The notes beneath the pieces are model-generated. The model saw nothing but the letters and a program-made list of their open reading frames with translations. It had not been told where the DNA came from and did not search any database. A program made the translations under genes and the position numbers. From Cellulomonas sp. Y8 (GTDB lineage Bacteria; Actinomycetota; Actinomycetes; Actinomycetales; Cellulomonadaceae), in assembly GCF_008033115.1 (NCBI RefSeq), contig NZ_CP041203.1, positions 248,001-312,000 of the forward strand: a stretch of DNA of 64,000 bases, in the 5' to 3' direction. Positions 1 to 8,347 of the stretch are shown here, piece after piece. Numbering within the stretch: the stretch's first letter is position 1; every line of letters begins with the position of its first letter.

Positions 1-901
1 CGTTCTCGAGCGCCAGCGCCGCCACCACCGCGACGAGGAACCACCGCGACGCCAGCACCGCGCGCCCCGCCGCGGCCGCTTTCGACCGCGAACCCTGCTG
101 ATCCGCACGCGCCCGCACCTCGGCGGCGCCGGGGTCGCGCGAGCGGTCCGGGCTCGCCGTCCGGGGCCCGGGCGCCGCTGCGCTCGACGCCGGCCGGGGC
201 GGGTGCGACGTCCCGGGCCCGGGTACCCCCGGGCGCGACGCCGGCCGGCGAGCCGTCCCCGGTAGCCGGGACGCCCGAGCCGTCGCGGGGTCGGGCACGC
301 GCCCCGGCCGCCCCAGCGCGCCCTGCTCGGGCAGCAGCCGCACCGCCACCGCGGTCGCCAGCGCGAGCGCCGCGGTCACCGCGACCGCCGGCCGCCAGCC
401 CCAGCCCGCCGCCACGCACGCCCCGACCGCGAGCGGCCCGAGCAGCCCGATCCCCGACCCGACCCCGTTCGCCTCGGTGACCGCCGCGGACGCGGTGCGC
501 CCGTGGTGCAGCACCAGCCCCGCCTGCGCGGCGCTCACCGCGACGTTGCCGCCGACCGACACGACCACCATGCCGGAGAGCGTCACCGGAAGCGCCCACC
601 CGGTGGTGAGCAGCACGATGCCCGCCGCGATCACCACGGCGGCCACGACGAGAGTCGACCGTCGACCGAACCGCAGAACTGCCCGCGGCGTGATCGCCGC
701 GGCCAGCACCGCGCCCACCGCCATCGCGGTGCCGTGCAGACCGGCCTGGGCGTTCGACACCCCGAGCTCGGCGGCCAGCAGCGGCACGCTCGGGTTGAAG
801 GAGTAGAGCAGCCAGCCCCACGTGACGAACACGCCGTCGAGGGTGAGGGTGAACCGGTCCCGGTGGAGCCTCGGCGCCGGTGCCGGGGTCTGCGTCGTCA
901 C
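1..901 (-). CDS. MFS transporter, N-terminal part (cut by window edge)
   Basis: This is a major facilitator superfamily membrane transporter, probably a proton-driven exporter; the substrate cannot be told. Read from the GTG at 901, the frame stays open to the window edge, so the C-terminal half is missing. Visible are hydrophobic helices in the first ~190 residues and the loop 2-3 signature near residue 65 (RFGRRSTLVV), as expected for MFS proteins. A Pro/Ala/Arg-rich loop of about 70 residues follows helix 6, longer than usual for the central loop. A seventh helix begins at the edge (WFLVAVVAALALEN). It lies 114 bases downstream of the ABC exporter pair on the same strand, so it may belong to the same TetR-controlled efflux locus (inference). 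Confidence 0.75.
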   Translation of the reverse strand, partial: MTTQTPAPAPRLHRDRFTLTLDGVFVTWGWLLYSFNPSVPLLAAELGVSNAQAGLHGTAMAVGAVLAAAITPRAVLRFGRRSTLVVAAVVIAAGIVLLTTGWALPVTLSGMVVVSVGGNVAVSAAQAGLVLHHGRTASAAVTEANGVGSGIGLLGPLAVGACVAAGWGWRPAVAVTAALALATAVAVRLLPEQGALGRPGRVPDPATARASRLPGTARRPASRPGVPGPGTSHPPRPASSAAAPGPRTASPDRSRDPGAAEVRARADQQGSRSKAAAAGRAVLASRWFLVAVVAALALEN

Positions 902-1015
902 GCCGCCGACCCTAGTGGCGGCGGTGCGCCGCGGGCCGGGACCCCGGATCGGGACCCCGGCCCGCGGCCGGACGAGCAGGTGGGCTGGGCGGTGTCGCCG
1001 CCCGCCCCGTCGCCG

Positions 1016-3100
1016 TCAGTCCTGCACGGCCACCGCCGCGGCGAACTGGCTCGCGTACAGCCGGGCGTACGCACCCCCGGCGGCCAGCAGCTCGTCGTGC
1101 GACCCCTGCTCGACGATCGACCCGTGCTCCATGACGAGGATGACGTCCGCGTCCCGGATGGTCGACAGCCGGTGCGCGATGACGAACGACGTCCGCCCCG
1201 ACCGGAGCGCGTTCATCGCCTGCTGCACGAGCACCTCGGTCCGGGTGTCGACGGAGGACGTCGCCTCGTCGAGCACCAGGATCGCCGGGTCGGCGAGGAA
1301 CGCGCGGGCGATGGTCAACAGCTGCTTCTCCCCCGCCGACAGGTTCGCCGCCTCGTCGTCGATCACGGTGTCGTAGCCGTCGGGCAGCGCGCGCACGAAC
1401 TGGTCGACGTGCGTGGCGACCGCGGCCTCGACCAGCCGGTCCTCCGGGACGTCCTCGACGCCGTACGCGATGTTGTCCCGGATCGTGCCGCCGAACAGCC
1501 AGGTGTCCTGCAGCACCATGCCGACCCGCGAGCGCAGGTCGTCGCGCGTGAGCTCCCGGGTGTCGACGCCGTCGAGGGTGATCCGCCCGCCGTCGATCTC
1601 GTAGAACCGCATGAGCAGGTTGACCAGCGTGGTCTTGCCGGCGCCGGTGGGCCCGACGATCGCGACGGTCTGCCCGGGCTCGGCGACCAGGGACAGGCCG
1701 TCGATGAGCGGCGTCTCCGGCACGTACCGGAAGGAGACGTCCTCGAACGCGACCCGTCCCTGCACCCGCGCCGGCAGTCGCGCCGGCCGCGCCGGGTCGG
1801 GCTCCTGCTCGTCGGAGTCGAGCAGCTCGAACACCCGCTCGGCGGACGCGACGCCCGACTGCAGCAGGTTCATCATCGAGGCGATCTGGGTGATCGGCTG
1901 CGTGAACTGGCGGGAGTACTGGATGAACGCCTGCACGTCGCCGAGCGTCAGGGTCCCGGACGCGACCCGCAGGCCGCCGACCACCGCGACGATCACGTAG
2001 TTGAGGTTCGCGATGAAGCCCATCGCCGGCTGGATGATCCCGGAGATGAACTGCGCCTTGAACGACGCGGTGTAGAGCTCGTCGTTCTGGTCGTGGAACT
2101 CCTGCACCGCCTGGCGCTGCCGGCCGAACACCTTGACCAGCGCGTGCCCGGTGTACATCTCCTCGATGTGGGCGTTGAGCTTGCCGGTCCAGGTCCACTG
2201 CACGATGAACTGCGGCTGGGACCGCTTGGCGATCGCGGCCGTCACGGCCACGGACAGCGGGATGGTCACGAGCGCGACCAGCGCCAGCAGCGGGGAGATC
2301 CAGAACATCATCCCGAGCACGCCGACGACGGTCAGCACGGCCGTGATGAGCTGGGACAGCGTCTGCTGCAGCGTCTGGGCGACGTTGTCGATGTCGTTGG
2401 TGACCCGGCTTAGCACCTCGCCGCGCGGCTGCCCGTCGAAGTACTTGAGCGGCAGCCGGCCGAGCTTGGCCTCCACCTGCTCGCGGAGGCCGAACACCAC
2501 GCGCTGCACGACGCCCGTCGTGATCCAGCCCTGCAGCCAGCCGAACAGCGCCGAGACGACGTAGATCGCGACGACGGCGAGCAGCAGGTTCCGCAGGCTG
2601 GTGAAGTCGATGCCCTGCCCGGGCACGACGTCCATGCCGCCGAGCATGTCGGCGAGCCGGTCCTGCCCCTGAGCGTGCAGGCCCTCGATCGCCTGCGCCT
2701 TGGTGACGCCCTCGGGCAGCTGCGCGCCGACGACGCCGTTGAAGATGACGTTGGTCGCGTTGCCGAGCACCTTCGGCCCGGTGACCGCGAGCGCCACCGA
2801 GACGATCCCGAGCAGCAGCACCGCCGCGAGCTTCGGCCACTCGGGGCGCAGCACGCCGGCCAGGCGCTTGAGGGAGCCCCTGAAGTCGAGGGACTTCTCC
2901 CCGGGCATGCCCATCCCCATGCCGGGGCCGGGCCCCATCCCGCGCCGGGGCATCCGCCGCGGGGTCTGGGCGGCCGGCGCCGCGGCGGCGGAGGCCTGGG
3001 CGGGTGGCTCGGTGGCGGTGTCCCGGGCGACGCCCGCGACGTCCCGGCTGTCGTCCGGGGTCGGGTCCGGGGTCCGGGCGGTCCGGTCCTGCGCGCTCAC
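1016..3100 (-). CDS. ABC exporter half-transporter, canonical partner (TMD-NBD)
   Basis: This is the second subunit of a heterodimeric type IV (multidrug-type) ABC exporter, 694 residues. An N-terminal Pro/Ala-rich, Met/Gly-rich extension (~70 residues) precedes six transmembrane helices (~85-400) and a nucleotide-binding domain. The NBD has a canonical Walker A (GPTGAGKTT), signature LSAGEKQ, Walker B with catalytic Glu (ILVLDEATSS) and H-loop His (IAHRLSTI). The GTG start at 3100 overlaps the stop of the upstream subunit by four bases (GTGA), which points to translational coupling. Family knowledge: in such pairs one ATP site is consensus and the other degenerate; this protein carries the intact Walker B and H-loop residues. 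Substrate unknown; drugs or lipids are likely. Confidence 0.88.
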   Translation of the reverse strand: MSAQDRTARTPDPTPDDSRDVAGVARDTATEPPAQASAAAAPAAQTPRRMPRRGMGPGPGMGMGMPGEKSLDFRGSLKRLAGVLRPEWPKLAAVLLLGIVSVALAVTGPKVLGNATNVIFNGVVGAQLPEGVTKAQAIEGLHAQGQDRLADMLGGMDVVPGQGIDFTSLRNLLLAVVAIYVVSALFGWLQGWITTGVVQRVVFGLREQVEAKLGRLPLKYFDGQPRGEVLSRVTNDIDNVAQTLQQTLSQLITAVLTVVGVLGMMFWISPLLALVALVTIPLSVAVTAAIAKRSQPQFIVQWTWTGKLNAHIEEMYTGHALVKVFGRQRQAVQEFHDQNDELYTASFKAQFISGIIQPAMGFIANLNYVIVAVVGGLRVASGTLTLGDVQAFIQYSRQFTQPITQIASMMNLLQSGVASAERVFELLDSDEQEPDPARPARLPARVQGRVAFEDVSFRYVPETPLIDGLSLVAEPGQTVAIVGPTGAGKTTLVNLLMRFYEIDGGRITLDGVDTRELTRDDLRSRVGMVLQDTWLFGGTIRDNIAYGVEDVPEDRLVEAAVATHVDQFVRALPDGYDTVIDDEAANLSAGEKQLLTIARAFLADPAILVLDEATSSVDTRTEVLVQQAMNALRSGRTSFVIAHRLSTIRDADVILVMEHGSIVEQGSHDELLAAGGAYARLYASQFAAAVAVQD

Positions 3101-4830
3101 GCCGCCTCCTCCACGCTGAGCTGGGACAGGACGATCTCCTGGTAGGTGGCGCACGACGCCATGAGCTCGGCGTGCGTGCCGGTGCCGACGACGGCGCCCT
3201 CGTCGAGGACGACGATCCGGTCCGCGTCGCGGATCGTGGCGACGCGCTGGGCGACCACGACGACCGCCGACCGGCGCGTCTCCGGCACCAGCGCGGCCCG
3301 GAGCGCCGCGTCGGTGGCGAAGTCGAGCGCCGAGAACGAGTCGTCGAACAAGTAGATCGCCGGCTTGCGGACCAGGGCCCGGGCGATCGCGAGCCGCTGC
3401 CGCTGCCCGCCCGACACGTTGGTGCCGCCCTGCGCGATCGGGGCGTCCAGGCCCCCGGGCATCTCGGCGACGAACGACCGCGCCTGCGCGACCTCGAGCG
3501 CGTGCCAGAGGTCCTCGTCGGTGGCGTCCGGGTTGCCGTACCGCAGGTTCGACGCGACGGTGCCGCTGAACAGGTAGGGCCGCTGCGGCACGAGGCCGAC
3601 CATCGACCACAGGTCCTCGGGGGCCAGGTCGCGCACGTCCACGCCGTCGACGGCGACCGTGCCGGCCGTCGCGTCGAACAGCCGCGGCACCAGGTTGACC
3701 AGGGTGGTCTTGCCCGAGCCGGTCGAGCCGATGACGGCGGTGGTCTGCCCGGGCTCGGCGACCAGGTCGACGCCGTGCAGGACGGCGCGCTCGGCGCCCG
3801 GGTACCGGAACTCGACGCCGCGCAGCTCCAGGCGGCCCTGAGGACGCTCGAGCCGGACGGGCTGCGCCGCCGGGACGACCGACGACTCGGTGTCGAGGAC
3901 GGCCGTGATGCGCTCCGACGACACGACGGCGCGGGGCACCATCACGAACATCATCGTCGACATCATGACCGCCATCAGGATGTACATGATGTAGCTGAGG
4001 AACGCGGTCAGGGCGCCGATCTGCATGTCGCCGGCCTCGATCCGGCCCGCCCCGAACCACAGCACGCCCACGCTGGTGATGTTCATGATGAGCATGACCG
4101 TCGGGAACATCAGCGACATGAGCCGGCCGACCCGCAGCGAGGTGTCGAACAGCGCGTCGTTCGCCTCGGCGAACCGGGCGGCCTCGCGGCGCTCCCGCAC
4201 GAACGCGCGGATGACCCGCAGGCCGGTGATCTGCTCGCGCATCACGCGGTTGATCGCGTCGATCCGCTTCTGCATCGTCCGGAAGTACGGCACCATCCGG
4301 CTGACGATCAGCCCGACGACGATCCCGAGCACCGGCACCACGACCAGCAGCAGCCCGGACAGCGCCACGTCCTCCTGCAGCGCGAGCACGACACCCCCGA
4401 CCAGCATGATCGGGGCCATCAGCATGATGGTGAACGACAGCAGCGCGACCATCTGCACCTGCTGCACGTCGTTCGTGGTGCGGGTGATGAGCGACGGGGC
4501 GCCGAACTGGCCCATCTCCTGGGCGGAAGTCCTGCACGCGGGTGAACAGCGCCCCTCGCGCAGGTCCCGGCCGAAGGCCATCGCGACCCGCGCGCCGAAG
4601 TACACCGCGGCGATCGAGCAGGCGACCTGGAGCAGGCTGACGCCCAGCATCACGGCGCCGATCCGCATGATGTAGCCGGTGTCGCCCACGGCGACGCCCT
4701 TGTCGATGATGTCGGCGTTCAGGCTGGGCAGGTACAGCGTCGCGATGGTCTGCGCGAGCTGGAGCAGCAGCACGGCGACGACCTGGGGCCGGTAGGGCCT
4801 CAGGTAGTCCCGGAGCAGGCGGAGCAGCAT
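3097..4830 (-). CDS. ABC exporter half-transporter, degenerate partner; local frame excursion
   Basis: This is the first subunit of the heterodimeric ABC exporter, 577 residues, with six transmembrane helices then an NBD. Walker A (GSTGSGKTT) and signature (VSGGQRQR) are intact, but Walker B reads YLFDDSFSALD, with Asp where the catalytic Glu normally sits, and the H-loop has Gln instead of His (VAQRVATI). These are hallmarks of the non-hydrolysing partner. Between 4525 and 4556 the protein reads GRCSPACRT where the adjacent frame gives ALFTRVQDF, the expected sequence between DLRE and SAQEMGQFGAPSL in intracellular loop 1. Two compensating indels are therefore likely. It lies 224 bases downstream of the TetR gene on the same strand. 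Confidence 0.85.
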   Translation of the reverse strand: MLLRLLRDYLRPYRPQVVAVLLLQLAQTIATLYLPSLNADIIDKGVAVGDTGYIMRIGAVMLGVSLLQVACSIAAVYFGARVAMAFGRDLREGRCSPACRTSAQEMGQFGAPSLITRTTNDVQQVQMVALLSFTIMLMAPIMLVGGVVLALQEDVALSGLLLVVVPVLGIVVGLIVSRMVPYFRTMQKRIDAINRVMREQITGLRVIRAFVRERREAARFAEANDALFDTSLRVGRLMSLMFPTVMLIMNITSVGVLWFGAGRIEAGDMQIGALTAFLSYIMYILMAVMMSTMMFVMVPRAVVSSERITAVLDTESSVVPAAQPVRLERPQGRLELRGVEFRYPGAERAVLHGVDLVAEPGQTTAVIGSTGSGKTTLVNLVPRLFDATAGTVAVDGVDVRDLAPEDLWSMVGLVPQRPYLFSGTVASNLRYGNPDATDEDLWHALEVAQARSFVAEMPGGLDAPIAQGGTNVSGGQRQRLAIARALVRKPAIYLFDDSFSALDFATDAALRAALVPETRRSAVVVVAQRVATIRDADRIVVLDEGAVVGTGTHAELMASCATYQEIVLSQLSVEEAA

Positions 4831-5054
4831 GGGTCTCCCGGGTGGGGCGGCGGGCCGGGGCGGGACGGTGCGTCCGCGGCGCTGGCCGGGCGGGGCGGAC
4901 GGGTGCGGCGCCCGGCGGCGAGGCCGGGGTCGTGGCGGGCGGCCCCGGGGATCGAACCGGGGCCTGGGCGGGTGAGCTCCCCCGCGCGGGCAGGGGTGGT
5001 GTCGGGGCGCCGGGTCGGTCGCGACGCGCTCGGTGGTCTTCGAGGGCGCGGGCC

Positions 5055-5861
5055 TCAGGTGCGGGCGGCGCCGTGCAGCAGCACGTCGACGAGCTCGGTG
5101 ACCGGGACCCCGTCGTCGTCGGGCAGGACCGGCGGGCCCTGCCCCATCACCGCTGCGATCAGCAGGTGCGCGAGCCGCTCGGGCTCGATGCGCAGCTCGT
5201 CACGGTACGCCTCGACGCGCCGGACCACCGCCGCGCGGACCTCGGCGAGCGCGCGCAGCCGGGCGTCGCGGCCGGAGGGGCCGTGCAGCGGGAGCCGGTC
5301 GCCGGGGCGGTGGCCGGGGGCGTGGTGGTGCGCGCCGGGGGCGGGGTCGGCGGAGGCGGCGCGGGCGTCCGCGACGCCCGCGCGTGCGGCGTCGGCGGCG
5401 TGCGCGGCGTCGGCGCCGGCGTGCGCGGGCTCGGGGATCGGGCGACCGAGCGGGTCGGCACCGCGCGCCCCGCGCACGGCGGCGGCGCGGCGGCCCTCGT
5501 CGGACGCGAGGATGGCGTGCACCGCGAACATGACCCGCCGCACCCGACGCCCGCGGGCGGCCATCACGTCGGCCAGCTGGGCGAGCTCGGCGGCGAGGTC
5601 CGCGGCCCGGGGCAGGTCGTCGATCTCCGCGACGCCGGCGGCCGGGTCGAGCGCGCGCTCCGCGGCGGCGGTCAGCAGCTCGACCTTGTCGTCGAACGCC
5701 CGGAACAGGGTGCCCTCGGCGACCCCGGCGGCCACGGCGATCTGCCGGGTCGACACCTGCGCGCCGTGCGCCTCGAGCAGCGGGACCGTGGCGAGCGCGA
5801 TGGCGGCGCGTCGCTCGTCGCGGCTCATCGGCCGCGCGCGTCCGGTCCGGGGCTCGTCCAT
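5055..5861 (-). CDS. TetR-family transcriptional regulator
   Basis: This is a TetR-type repressor of 268 residues. The DNA-binding domain is residues ~12-60, with the helix-turn-helix around STRQIAVAAGVAEGTLFRAF, typical of the family. The middle (~130-190) is unusually rich in Ala, Pro and His (PGAHHHAPGHRPGD), so the ligand domain carries a low-complexity insertion. The start was placed at the ATG at 5861 (MDEPRTGRAR) because upstream in-frame codons would run through the palindromic operator at 5878-5893. The operator lies 16 bases upstream of this start, so autoregulation is likely. The downstream ABC exporter genes on the same strand are the probable targets (inference). Confidence 0.85.
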   Translation of the reverse strand: MDEPRTGRARPMSRDERRAAIALATVPLLEAHGAQVSTRQIAVAAGVAEGTLFRAFDDKVELLTAAAERALDPAAGVAEIDDLPRAADLAAELAQLADVMAARGRRVRRVMFAVHAILASDEGRRAAAVRGARGADPLGRPIPEPAHAGADAAHAADAARAGVADARAASADPAPGAHHHAPGHRPGDRLPLHGPSGRDARLRALAEVRAAVVRRVEAYRDELRIEPERLAHLLIAAVMGQGPPVLPDDDGVPVTELVDVLLHGAART

Positions 5862-5877
5862 GCCGCCGAGCCTAAGT

Positions 5878-5893
5878 GAGTGAGCACTCACTC
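5878..5893. promoter_or_regulatory. TetR-type operator palindrome
   Basis: The site reads GAGTGAG-CA-CTCACTC, a perfect 7-base inverted repeat with a 2-base spacer, 16 bases before the tetR start codon. GTGA/TCAC-rich palindromes at this position are typical operators of TetR-family multidrug regulators (family knowledge). It probably overlaps the promoter or leader of the tetR-ABC exporter transcript. Confidence 0.7.
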
Positions 5894-6397
5894 GTCCAGG
5901 CCGTTCGTCCCGGGCGAACGTCTGCGGTTGCTCGCCTCGTCGGCGACTCCCCGGCGGCACCCCCCACCTCGCGGCGCCCCCGACCTCCCGGCGCCCCCAC
6001 CGCCCGGCGCCTCCAGCCGTCGAGATAGGGCCGCCGCGCCGAGGTAGGACCCTGGACGGTCCTACCTCGGCGCGACGGTCCTATCTCGGCACCGGATGCC
6101 GACGAGCTCGCCCGCGCGGTCGACGCGTTCGGTACGTCCCGCCGAGTTCGGCGCGTACGGCCACCGAACTCGGCGACACCCACCGAACACGACGCCCGAC
6201 CCCGTGAGATCGGTAGTTCGCGCCCAGATCGGCGCTTCCAGCCACCGTTCTCGACGCGAACCACCGATCTCGGCACGAACGACCGATCTCGACGCGAGCT
6301 GCCGCCACCGCTGCCGCGCGACGACGCCCGCCGCACCCCGGAGGGTGCGACGGGCGTCGGGTCGAGCGTGCCGCACGTCAGCGCGCGCGGCCCCGGC
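5894..6397. repeat. Gene-free region holding three long palindromes and a hairpin terminator
   Basis: No convincing gene lies here. Seen directly: (1) 6021-6051 pairs with 6058-6088, 29 of 31 positions, loop of 6; (2) 6140-6151 pairs with 6164-6175, perfect; (3) 6206-6222 pairs with 6255-6271, 16 of 17, and an extra copy of the ACCGATCTCG core follows at about 6282; (4) 6322-6338 pairs with 6343-6359 (16 of 17, loop CGGA), the likely terminator of the SPFH gene. The first three palindromes have different sequences from one another. Short open frames across this block are arginine-rich and look non-coding. Confidence 0.7.
6322..6359 (-). terminator. Hairpin terminator of the NfeD/SPFH operon
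   Basis: A 17-base stem with one mismatch and a CGGA loop begins 39 bases after the SPFH stop codon. There is no U-tract, as is common for intrinsic terminators in high-GC actinobacteria. Confidence 0.55.
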
Positions 6398-7621
6398 TCA
6401 CGGCGCCGGCGGCGCGGGCGGGCCCGGCTGCGCGGGCGGCTCGGGCTGGACCGGCGGGAGCTGACCCTCGCCCGCGTCGCGCTGCTCGCGCCGCGTCGCG
6501 CCCGGCTGCGGCCGCTGCCCGGCCTCGGCGACCGGGTCGAACGGCCGGCCGCTGTAGGTGCCGGCGCTGGTGGCGTCGGCGGTGGCGGCCTCGGACTCGC
6601 GCCGCGCCTCGGCGAGCGCCTCCTTCGGGTCGGTCAGCGCGACCGGCGGGAGGTCGTCCGGCCCGAGCGGGGACTCCCCCGCCGCCCGGCCCGACGGCGC
6701 ACCCTCCGGGGCCGCGCCGCCCGCGCCGCCGAACGCGCCCGCGAAGCCCTGCGTGAACTGGCCGAGCATGCCGGTCAGCTCGGACGGCACGATCCACACC
6801 TTGTTGGCGGGCGTCGCGGCGAGCTTCGGCAGCGCCTGCAGGTACTGGTAGGCCAGCAGCTTGGGGTCGGCGTCGCCGCGGTGGACGGCGTCGAACACCT
6901 GGAGGATCGCGCGGGACTCGCCCTCGGCGGTGAGGATCGCCGACTGCGCGGCACCCTCGGCGCGGAGGATCGCGGCCTGCTTCTCGCCCTCGGCGGTGAG
7001 GATCTGGGACTGCTTGACGCCCTCGGCGGTGAGGATCGCGGCGCGGCGGTCGCGCTCGGCGCGCATCTGCTGCTCCATCGCGCCCTGCACGGAGGCGGGC
7101 GGGTCGATGCTCTTGAGCTCGACGCGGTTCACGCGGATGCCCCACTTGCCGGTCGCCTCGTCGAGGACGCCGCGGAGCTGGCCGTTGATCTGGTCGCGGC
7201 TGGTGAGCGTCTGCTCGAGGTCCATCGAGCCGATGACGTTGCGGAGCGTGGTCACCGTGAGCTGCTCGATGCCGGTGATGTAGTTCGCGATCTCGTAGAC
7301 CGCGGACTTGGGCTCGGTCACCTGGAAGTAGATGACGGTGTCGATGCTCACGACGAGGTTGTCGGAGGTGATCACCGGCTGCGGCGGGAAGGACACCACC
7401 TGCTCGCGCAGGTCGACCCCCGCCCGGACCCGGTCGATGAACGGGATGATCAGGTGCAGGCCGGCGTCCATGGTCCGGTGGTACCGGCCCAGCCGCTCGA
7501 CGAGCAGCGCGACGGTCTGCGGGACGACCCGCACCGCCCGCGCCAGGGTCACCACGACGAAGATCACGAGGATGGCGAGGAGCACCCACCCCACGATCGT
7601 GCCGATGCTCGGGTCGTCCAC
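6398..7621 (-). CDS. SPFH/band 7 membrane protein (paraslipin-like)
   Basis: This is a stomatin/prohibitin-family scaffold protein, 407 residues, thought to oligomerise in membrane microdomains and help keep membrane proteins in order. One N-terminal transmembrane helix (residues ~8-28) is followed by the SPFH domain (~30-210, containing VPQTVALLVERLGRY and LRNVIGSMDLEQTLTSRDQI). Then comes a coiled-coil built of near-repeats of an 11-residue unit (ILTAEGVKQSQ, ILTAEGEKQAA, ILRAEGAAQSA, ILTAEGESR). The C-terminal ~110 residues are Gly/Ala/Pro-rich and likely disordered. The NfeD-like gene lies 73 bases upstream on the same strand, the usual partner in this family. The ATG at 7621 is the natural start, directly before the membrane helix. 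Confidence 0.9.
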   Translation of the reverse strand: MDDPSIGTIVGWVLLAILVIFVVVTLARAVRVVPQTVALLVERLGRYHRTMDAGLHLIIPFIDRVRAGVDLREQVVSFPPQPVITSDNLVVSIDTVIYFQVTEPKSAVYEIANYITGIEQLTVTTLRNVIGSMDLEQTLTSRDQINGQLRGVLDEATGKWGIRVNRVELKSIDPPASVQGAMEQQMRAERDRRAAILTAEGVKQSQILTAEGEKQAAILRAEGAAQSAILTAEGESRAILQVFDAVHRGDADPKLLAYQYLQALPKLAATPANKVWIVPSELTGMLGQFTQGFAGAFGGAGGAAPEGAPSGRAAGESPLGPDDLPPVALTDPKEALAEARRESEAATADATSAGTYSGRPFDPVAEAGQRPQPGATRREQRDAGEGQLPPVQPEPPAQPGPPAPPAP

Positions 7622-7694
7622 TGCGTCTCCTCCCAGCCGCGGCCCGGGTGGGGCCGCACGTGCGCGGCGGCGACCGGTCGGCCGCCGCCGTCCG

Positions 7695-8177
7695 TCAGAT
7701 GCCCGCGGGGGCCCCGGGCGCGCCGGAGCCGTCGGTCGCGGGCCGGTCGCCGACGGCCTCCACGACCGCGGTGGCCCCGTCGATCCGCGCGACGCGGACC
7801 TCGGTGCCGGTATCGAAGGAGGCGCCCACCACCAGCGAGCGCGCGGACCAGACCTCGCCGCCGAGCTTCACGCGACCGCCCGAGGCGTCGGTCGGGGCGA
7901 CGACCACGGCGGGCCGCCCGATCAGCGCGGCCGAGTTGGTCTCGACCAGCTGGGTGCGCTCGCGCAGCCGGTGCAGCAGGAACGGCCGCAGCGCGAACAG
8001 CAGCAGCAGCGCGGCGGCCGCGGCCACGATGATCTGGACCGCCAGCGGGGCGTCGAGGGCCGCGGCGAGCGCGCCGGCGAGGGCGCCGCCCGCGAGCATG
8101 AGGAAGATCAGGTCCAGCGAGAACATCTCGGCGACGCCCAGCAGCAGCGCGCCGCCCAGCCACCACAGCCAGTCCAT
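7695..8177 (-). CDS. NfeD-like membrane protein
   Basis: This is a short NfeD-family protein of 160 residues. Two to three hydrophobic helices occupy residues ~5-75 (starting MDWLWWLGGALLLGVAEMF). A soluble OB-fold-like NfeD domain follows (~85-145; ALIGRPAVVV, GRVKLGGEVWSA, GTEVRVARIDGATAVVE), the standard arrangement of short NfeD1b proteins. These proteins partner with SPFH proteins encoded next to them, and here the SPFH gene follows on the same strand, so the two probably form a membrane-microdomain complex. The serine-protease domain of long NfeD proteins is absent. Confidence 0.88.
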   Translation of the reverse strand: MDWLWWLGGALLLGVAEMFSLDLIFLMLAGGALAGALAAALDAPLAVQIIVAAAAALLLLFALRPFLLHRLRERTQLVETNSAALIGRPAVVVAPTDASGGRVKLGGEVWSARSLVVGASFDTGTEVRVARIDGATAVVEAVGDRPATDGSGAPGAPAGI

Positions 8178-8347
8178 CGTCGGCCCCTCTCAGCCCGGGT
8201 GCCCGGGACCGGGCACCACCGTCCGTCACCTCACGTGCGGGCGACCGTCGAGCGGCCGCTCACCACCGATCCTAGACGATCCCTTGACCGACCTGTGAGG
8301 AAATCCGGGAGCCTCTCGACCGACCGGACGAACCAGGATGAACCAGG

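Noticed and set aside
503..2413. Long plus-strand open frame (636 codons) opposite the MFS and ABC genes
   Set aside because: It is a GC-rich shadow: the minus strand carries clear ABC and MFS domains, and this frame is Arg/Gly/Val-rich with no domain.
4941..4964. A tRNA-like T-arm sequence (GGTTCGATCC within GC-rich flanks on the minus strand)
   Set aside because: The T-stem does not pair properly (a C-C mismatch at the third pair) and no anticodon arm or acceptor stem is found in the surrounding 100 bases.
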